From the NCBI GenBank assembly GCA_035524095.1, contig DATKPK010000087.1, positions 1 through 18,166 of the forward strand: a stretch of DNA of 18,166 nucleotides, given 5' to 3'. This document shows positions 13,949 through 18,166 of the stretch, in pieces (positions within the stretch are counted from its first letter, which is position 1; each line of letters starts with the position of its first letter). Source of the stretch: DATJUF01 sp035524095 (lineage in GTDB: Bacteria > Desulfobacterota > Binatia > Binatales > Binataceae). The notes under the pieces were generated by a model. That model did no database searches, was not told the DNA's origin, and worked only from the letters and a program-made list of their open reading frames with translations. The translations under genes and the position numbers were made by a program.

Positions 13949-15961
13949 TCAGCGCGCTGTGCTGCCCGCTTCGAAGGTCACAAGATCCTCGTAAAGTTGA
14001 TCAATCTCGCGGCCGAGGCGTTCGTAGCGGGCGATCAACTCGTCAGCATCCTTACGGGTGAGATAGAACTGCGGGTCGTTCATGAGAAGGGCTAATTCGG
14101 CGCGGTCCTTTTCCTTCCCTTCGATAGCGGACTCGATCTCGGTTCGCCGACGCGTATTATGCGCGCGCTGGCGATCATCGGAGCGCGAGACATTGCGGCC
14201 GCCTTTGTTTGAAGCTGCAACATGCGATCCGGCGCCATTGAGGGAGGCGGCCGTCTTAACGTCCCGCAGAGAGGGCTTATGGCCGTTGCTGGGAAACATC
14301 TCGGCAGGCTGTGCCTTGGCCGCCGAATTTGACGCGCCGCGTCCGACGGCGGCTTCTTCGGTAGCCTTTTTCTCCAGGTATTCGTCGTAATTGCCGAGAT
14401 ACCTGACTGCCGATCCATGACCAACTTCGATTACCTGAGTCACCAACTGGTTCAGGATGTGGCGGTCGTGGCTAACGAGGACAACCGTCCCGGGGAAGCG
14501 CTGCAAGGCTTCGAGCAGTGTTTGTTTGGCAACAATATCGAGGTTATTGGTCGGCTCGTCGAGCAGCATGAAATTGTTGGGATGAGCCAGTACTTTTGCC
14601 AATGCGAGCCGCGCCCGCTCGCCGCCTGAGAGAACCCCTACGCGCTTATTGACGTCGTCGCCAGAAAACAGCATCGCGCCAAGCAGGCCGCGGATTTGCG
14701 GAGTCGTCATTCCCTGGGCGTCACGTGAAAGTTCTTCGAGCACGGTGCTCGAATAATTCAGCGAGTCGGAAAGATTTTGTGCGAAATAACCAATGGCCAC
14801 GCGGTCGCCAACGACTCTCGTCCCAGCGGTCATCTCCTCGATTCCCGCGAGCATCCGAATCATGGTCGATTTACCAGCGCCATTGGGCCCGACGAGAGCG
14901 ATCCGCGCACCGCGTTCGATCGCGATGTCGATTCCGCTATACACGGTCTGCTCAGCGTAGCGTTTGACCGCGCCGGTCAGTTCGACGACGCGGCGCGCAC
15001 TACGCTCGCAGTCGGGAAATACGATTGAAGGCGGCTTATCGAGCCCCGCTGGCGGCTCAAGACGCTCGACCTTTTCGAGTTGCTTGATGCGGCTCTGGAC
15101 GAGCTTGGCCTTACTCGCCTGATAACGAAAGCGGCTGATGAAGGCCTCCATGTGCTCAATTTCGGTGCGCTGTTTCTCGTAGGCCGCAAGCTCGGCTTCG
15201 ACTCGCCGCTGGCGTTCGGCGAGGTAGTAGGAATAGTTGCCGTTGTAATCGATCAACCCGCCGCGCGTGACTTCCGCAGTCCGGCGTGTGACGCGGTCGA
15301 GAAAGTAATGGTCGTGCGAGACCAGGATGATCCCGCCGTCATAATCGGCCAAATAATCCTCGAGCCAATTGCGAGCTTCGAGGTCCAAATGATTGGTCGG
15401 CTCGTCGAGCATCATGAAATCGGGCTTCTGCAAGAGCAGCTTGGCGAGCGCAATACGCATCCGGATGCCGCCGGAAAATTCAGAAACGTCGCGGTTCAAA
15501 TCTTCGAGGCGAAAGCCAAGGCCGGTCAATACCGCTTCGGCGCGGCTCTCCGCGGTATAGAAATCGTTGCGCTCGAGCTCGCTCAGAACGTCGCCGAATT
15601 CGCTCATGGCTGATTCGTGGAGCGGTCCTGAGTGCTCGCGGGCAAGAATCTCTTCGAGCTCGACGCGGCGGCGATCGAGCGCGCGCATCTCGGCTAGCGC
15701 CGCGAGGGTCTCGTTGAGTACGCTGGCGCCGCTCATCTCGGGAGCATCCTGCGCGAGATAACCAACCCGGGTGCGTTGCGGGCGGGTGATACGGCCGGAG
15801 TCAGGCTCGACCAGGCCGGCGATCATACGGAGCAGGGTCGATTTGCCAGCACCGTTGAGGCCGACCAGCCCGACGCGTCCGTCATCAGGCATCGACCAAC
15901 TAACGTCGTCGAAGATCACGCGGGCGCCGTAGCCCTTGGCGAGTTTGTCCAAAGTTAACAA
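13949..15961 (-). CDS. ABC-F family ATPase (ribosome-associated, duplicated ATP-binding cassettes)
   Basis: This 670-residue protein has two ATP-binding cassettes and no membrane helices, so it is a translation factor-like ABC-F protein and not a transporter. Cassette 1: Walker A GLNGAGKST (34-42), signature FSGG (162-165), Walker B with LDEPTNHLD (185-193), switch SHD (215-217). The linker (about 245-305) is the helical arm that contacts P-site tRNA in this family. Cassette 2: GPNGAGKST (358-366), LSGGE (444-448), LDEPTNNLD (467-475), SHD (497-499). A low-complexity stretch (540-600) leads to a C-terminal coiled coil (about 600-665). It is likely a housekeeping ribosome-rescue type like YdiF or Uup, though antibiotic protection cannot be excluded. 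The start must be TTG 15961, because an in-frame TAA directly precedes it and no ATG follows before residue 24. Confidence 0.92.
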   Translation of the reverse strand: MLTLDKLAKGYGARVIFDDVSWSMPDDGRVGLVGLNGAGKSTLLRMIAGLVEPDSGRITRPQRTRVGYLAQDAPEMSGASVLNETLAALAEMRALDRRRVELEEILAREHSGPLHESAMSEFGDVLSELERNDFYTAESRAEAVLTGLGFRLEDLNRDVSEFSGGIRMRIALAKLLLQKPDFMMLDEPTNHLDLEARNWLEDYLADYDGGIILVSHDHYFLDRVTRRTAEVTRGGLIDYNGNYSYYLAERQRRVEAELAAYEKQRTEIEHMEAFISRFRYQASKAKLVQSRIKQLEKVERLEPPAGLDKPPSIVFPDCERSARRVVELTGAVKRYAEQTVYSGIDIAIERGARIALVGPNGAGKSTMIRMLAGIEEMTAGTRVVGDRVAIGYFAQNLSDSLNYSSTVLEELSRDAQGMTTPQIRGLLGAMLFSGDDVNKRVGVLSGGERARLALAKVLAHPNNFMLLDEPTNNLDIVAKQTLLEALQRFPGTVVLVSHDRHILNQLVTQVIEVGHGSAVRYLGNYDEYLEKKATEEAAVGRGASNSAAKAQPAEMFPSNGHKPSLRDVKTAASLNGAGSHVAASNKGGRNVSRSDDRQRAHNTRRRTEIESAIEGKEKDRAELALLMNDPQFYLTRKDADELIARYERLGREIDQLYEDLVTFEAGSTAR

Positions 15962-15997
15962 TTATTTGCCCGGCGAGAACTAACCTTGCTCATCGGA

Positions 15998-16013
15998 AGC
16001 GGAACGCTCCGCT
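15998..16013. repeat. Hairpin in the leader of the ABC-F gene
   Basis: AGCGGA (15998-16003) and TCCGCT (16008-16013) are perfectly complementary around the loop ACGC, 37 bases before the TTG start of the ABC-F gene. There is no T run, so it is not an obvious attenuator. Confidence 0.4.
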
Positions 16014-16137
16014 CGTCAACCGAACGATCAATCCAAACTCTGTATGATACCGGCCGCGGAGCACTGGCGGAAGCCGCACTCATAACGGCACGATTAAGAA
16101 TTCATCTGCTCGCAGTGCTATTTTGAGTGCCACTAGC

Positions 16138-16171
16138 TGCGATGACGACTGGAAGAGCAAAGGTCATCGCA
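16138..16171. repeat. Perfect 9-bp inverted repeat upstream of the 114-residue protein gene
   Basis: TGCGATGAC (16138-16146) and GTCATCGCA (16163-16171) are exact reverse complements separated by 16 bases. It lies 75 bases before ATG 16246. It could be an operator with half-sites about 25 bases apart, or an RNA stem. Confidence 0.55.
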
Positions 16172-16234
16172 TCATCGGCGCTCAGGCCGTAACATCGAAC
16201 GGTTGAATGGTTGGGTTTAGGCCAGCGTTGTCGT

Positions 16235-16239
16235 GGAGG
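16235..16239 (+). promoter_or_regulatory. Ribosome-binding site that sets the start at 16246
   Basis: GGAGG sits 6 bases before ATG 16246. The alternative ATG at 16207 has no such site, so the 114-residue form is preferred. Confidence 0.8.
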
Positions 16240-16245
16240 ATCGAG

Positions 16246-16590
16246 ATGCCTGCGCTACGAGAAAGCGATCGGATACTAGTCATAGACCGCAAGCTTTTTT
16301 CTGACGACAACACGCGTTTTTTCGTGGGTTTTATCGAGGAGTACGACGAGGTCGCGATGCGCGTGCGGGGCTACCCATTCCATTTGAGTCCTTACGAGGT
16401 CTCAGGCGCCGAGCGGCATGGCGAGGAGCGCGTGCGGATCATTTCGATGGCTGCGGGCGATCTGATCTATCTGCTGCCGCGCGACCTCGACTGCGTCAAG
16501 CTGCAGATGCGCCGATCGCCCAAGTCGTTGATTCTATCCGACGGCGAGGAATACTCACTCGACCTCAGCGAATGGCTGGTCCGCGCCTGA
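16246..16590 (+). CDS. Small conserved-looking protein of unknown function (114 residues)
   Basis: I do not recognise the family. The 114-residue protein is soluble and charged, with no signal peptide or membrane helix. Its pattern of short beta strands suggests a small barrel: ILVIDRKLF, then TRFFVGFIEEYD and VAMRVRGYPFHL, RVRIISMAAGDLIYLLP, and CVKLQMR, KSLILSDGEEYSLDLSEWL. An SH3-like or Lsm-like fold is possible but is inference. The GGAGG 6 bases before ATG 16246 and clean codon structure make it very likely a real gene. It converges on the hydrolase gene with 30 bases between the stops and no terminator hairpin. A perfect inverted repeat lies 75 bases upstream. The open frame extends to 16207, but the extra 13 residues lack support. 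Confidence 0.8.
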   Translation: MPALRESDRILVIDRKLFSDDNTRFFVGFIEEYDEVAMRVRGYPFHLSPYEVSGAERHGEERVRIISMAAGDLIYLLPRDLDCVKLQMRRSPKSLILSDGEEYSLDLSEWLVRA

Positions 16591-16620
16591 TACGCACGCC
16601 TCGCGCCTATCACCGGCATC

Positions 16621-17496
16621 TCAAAGCGTCTGGATAAATTCCGCGATCGCGGATACGGTCGCGTCGGGCTGATCGAGCGGAACATGATGGTAAGCGCCGT
16701 CGATTTCCTTGAGGATCGCGCGCGGCAACTGCCGATGCATCTTGAGCGCGGAACTACGGCTCATCAACGCGCTGTTCGCGCCACGCAACACCAGCACCGG
16801 CAATTCAATTCGGCGTAGACGCGGTCTGCGCATCGAGCGCATCGTGGTTCTAGGCACGCGCGTCTCAGGATCGAAGCGGAATGCCCAATTTCCGTTAGGC
16901 AACTGCTCAGAGCCTTTAAGAGCGAGGTCCTCAAGCTTCGAGGGCGTGAGTGCATGGCCCGGGGGCGAGAGGCGAAAGCGCCTGACCAAGTCGTGCGCGG
17001 TACCGAATTCAGGACGCGGGCCGCCCTGCTTACGCCGCTTCCAGCGCCACTTCAGGCGGGTCGTCAAGGGAGGACCGTTGGGAGGTGAATCGATCGCGAT
17101 CAGTGCTTCGAGTAAATCGGGACGATCTTGAGCGAGCAGTTGCGCAACGTGCCCACCCATCGAATGGCCCACCAGAATCACTCGCGTCTGAATATACTGG
17201 CTGATAAAGCCGATGAGCTCCTGCAGATAGACTTCCAGTCCATAAAGCGGGGGATTGGCCCATTGACTGCGTCCGTGACCGCGAAAATCGAGTGCGAGCG
17301 CGCGACCGTGGGCTGTTAGGCGCGGAGCAACATAGTCCCACCAATGAGCGTGCGCCGAGCCGCCATGCACGAGCAGAATCGTATGGCGCTCAGGATTGCC
17401 GCCCCAATCGAGGCAATGGAGCTTGAGACCGTTGATTTCGATAAATCGATTGATCGGCTCCGCTGTGGCGGTAGCCGCCGTTGCATCGTCGTACAT
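16621..17496 (-). CDS. Alpha/beta hydrolase
   Basis: This 291-residue soluble enzyme has the alpha/beta-hydrolase fold. Seen in order: the oxyanion region LLVHGGSAHAHWW (41-53), LDFRGHGRS (69-77), the nucleophile elbow GHSMGG with Ser112, a basic cap domain (about 145-225, with KWRWKRRKQGG), the late strand VLVLRGANSALMS (234-246), and the catalytic histidine at H270 or H271 in GAYHHVPLDQP. In many relatives the strand at 234-246 is followed by an Asp that completes the triad; here that position is Ala243, so the acid is unclear. The substrate cannot be predicted. ATG 17496 follows AAGGA by 5 bases; the longer frame to 17562 crosses an inverted repeat and lacks a site. It is convergent with the 114-residue protein gene. 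Confidence 0.9.
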   Translation of the reverse strand: MYDDATAATATAEPINRFIEINGLKLHCLDWGGNPERHTILLVHGGSAHAHWWDYVAPRLTAHGRALALDFRGHGRSQWANPPLYGLEVYLQELIGFISQYIQTRVILVGHSMGGHVAQLLAQDRPDLLEALIAIDSPPNGPPLTTRLKWRWKRRKQGGPRPEFGTAHDLVRRFRLSPPGHALTPSKLEDLALKGSEQLPNGNWAFRFDPETRVPRTTMRSMRRPRLRRIELPVLVLRGANSALMSRSSALKMHRQLPRAILKEIDGAYHHVPLDQPDATVSAIAEFIQTL

Positions 17497-17501
17497 GCTG
17501 T

Positions 17502-17506
17502 TCCTT
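17502..17506 (-). promoter_or_regulatory. Ribosome-binding site that sets the hydrolase start at 17496
   Basis: The minus strand reads AGAAGGAA here, with AAGGA 5 bases before ATG 17496. It favours the 291-residue protein over the 313-residue open frame. Confidence 0.75.
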
Positions 17507-17553
17507 CTATCATCTATTCGAGGCGCGAACGCCACCGAGCGGCGCGAGTCGCT

Positions 17554-17588
17554 TCTCCACAACCTTGGCGAATAATACCTTGTGGAGA
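17554..17588. repeat. Perfect 9-bp inverted repeat in the hydrolase promoter region
   Basis: TCTCCACAA (17554-17562) and TTGTGGAGA (17580-17588) are exact reverse complements with 17 bases between. The spacer reads TATTAT on the minus strand, a good -10-like box, though no matching -35 box is clear. The layout suits an operator around a promoter; a 9-bp RNA hairpin with a large loop is the alternative. Confidence 0.6.
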
Positions 17589-17953
17589 TATTCTAAACTC
17601 AGTCCAGTGATGCTCGTATCCTAGGCACGGCGAAGTAAGTAATGACATGCGATGCCTGTTTACTAGTCATGGCGCTGATGAAGCAACAGGCAGTTTGCTT
17701 TCCACGTTCGATGATTGCTTAGCCGATTCGAGACTTACGAGCTAACTGACCATCCATCAATAGTATTAGCGCCGATCAGTCGAAAGCTGCAAATCACGAT
17801 TTCTGCGGGAGAGGCATCTCCTTTGCTCCGAACCTCGCCCGAATCAAGTGATTAGTGCGGGCAAACTCAATTATGTGATCCGTCCAGTAACGGAAGATCG
17901 CTATCGCACGAAAGTATGACTCGACTCGGGTCTGATGGCTATGTGGTGGTTTT

Positions 17954-18040
17954 CGGGTGTCTGCCCGGCCGTCGGCCCCGTTAAGGGCCGGCCTCTTCTG
18001 ACGACCCGGAAGAGGCTGGCCCGGTCGAAGATCAATCGAC
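17954..18040. other. Cluster of hairpins, two of them mutually exclusive (possible structured RNA)
   Basis: Four stems lie in 87 bases. H1: CGGG 17954-17957 with CCCG 17964-17967. H2: CGGCCC 17973-17978 with GGGCCG 17985-17990, extendable by two pairs. H3: GGGCCGGCCTCTTC 17985-17998 with GAAGAGGCTGGCCC 18009-18022, 14 pairs with one G-U. H4: GTCGA 18024-18028 with TCGAC 18036-18040. H2 and H3 share bases 17985-17992 and cannot form together. No T run follows on either strand. It may be a riboregulatory leader, a small RNA or a repeat-family member; which one cannot be decided here. Confidence 0.5.
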
Positions 18041-18166
18041 ATAAATGCAATTGCCCTCCGTTCACGATCGTCCTGGCCACTTTTCGCTAAAGACTAAACG
18101 TCAGGCTCATAAGAATGGGATCTCAGGGAAGCGCCAGTACGCCTAAAGACCGCCGGACTCTTAGTA

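Larger units (their letters stand above)
15962..16245. other. Divergent intergenic region between the ABC-F gene and the 114-residue protein gene
   Basis: This 284-base spacer should carry promoters for both neighbours. It contains a perfect 6-bp hairpin (15998-16013) in the ABC-F leader and a 9-bp perfect inverted repeat (16138-16171). I see no convincing promoter boxes and no small gene. Leader hairpins are known in some ABC-F genes that respond to ribosome stalling, but no leader peptide is evident here. Confidence 0.5.
17497..18166. other. Right-end region without a supported gene
   Basis: About 670 bases lack a convincing coding frame. The only frame of note (17794-18042, minus) has no ribosome-binding site, is rich in Arg and Pro, and runs through the hairpin cluster. 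Structure seen: the inverted repeat at 17554-17588, a small hairpin at 17808-17821 (GGAGA, GGCA, TCTCC), and the run of hairpins at 17954-18040. A second -10-like box (TAGAAT, minus strand) lies just upstream of the inverted repeat. No tRNA or rRNA is apparent. Confidence 0.5.

Noticed and set aside
17794..18042. 82-codon minus-strand frame at the right end
   Set aside because: It has no ribosome-binding site, an Arg/Pro-rich start, and runs through strong hairpins; chance is more likely, though a decayed gene is not excluded.
1..18166. CRISPR arrays, tRNA or rRNA genes, insertion sequences, phage genes or defence systems
   Set aside because: I saw no regularly spaced repeats, no cloverleaf or rRNA-like stretches and no transposase, integrase or defence-type protein.

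Overview
The window is bacterial, densely coded, and roughly mid-50s to high-50s % GC by eye. It carries a complete aerobic electron-transfer locus: an alternative complex III (ACIII, quinol:cytochrome c oxidoreductase) followed directly by a caa3-type cytochrome c oxidase. ACIII, a fused oxidase subunit I/III and a cytochrome-c-tailed subunit II together suggest a Gram-negative from an acidobacterial, deltaproteobacterial or related uncultivated lineage. I cannot name the organism from the sequence alone.

Layout. (1) 2-872, plus strand: the 3' end of dapB (diaminopimelate/lysine synthesis), then a helix-turn-helix regulator with a cupin domain. (2) 949-1959, minus strand: a multi-spanning membrane protein built from two copies of one four-helix unit. 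It has a terminator-like hairpin at its 3' end and a weak candidate promoter upstream. (3) 2276-13632, minus strand: nine tightly packed genes reading actA-actB-actC-actD-actF-ctaC-ctaDE-ctaF-ctaG. Five junctions overlap (TAATG, ATGA, TGATG) and the others are 9-31 bases apart, so this looks like one operon driven from the 316-base gap at 13633-13948. (4) 13949-15961, minus strand: an ABC-F ATPase that must start at TTG. (5) 16246-17496: a small unknown protein (plus strand) converging on an alpha/beta hydrolase (minus strand). (6) 17497-18166: no supported gene, but a strong inverted repeat at the hydrolase promoter and a tight run of hairpins at 17954-18040.

How the genes work together. ActC and ActF (NrfD-like membrane subunits) should oxidise quinol. 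Electrons would pass through the ActB iron-sulfur clusters and the ActA pentahaem cytochrome to the cytochrome c domain and CuA of CtaC, and then to haem a and haem a3/CuB in CtaDE, where oxygen is reduced. CtaF is the small subunit IV and CtaG an assembly protein. The usual monohaem cytochrome subunit gene, actE, is missing between actD and actF. The cytochrome c domain on CtaC, only two genes away, could take over its role.

Most worth following up: the absent actE; the duplicated eight-helix membrane protein with D, H, E and N repeated at matching membrane positions; a CtaG variant lacking histidines I expect in the family; direct repeats upstream of actA; two 9-bp perfect inverted repeats in the gaps beside the 16246-17496 gene pair; and the hairpin cluster at the right end.
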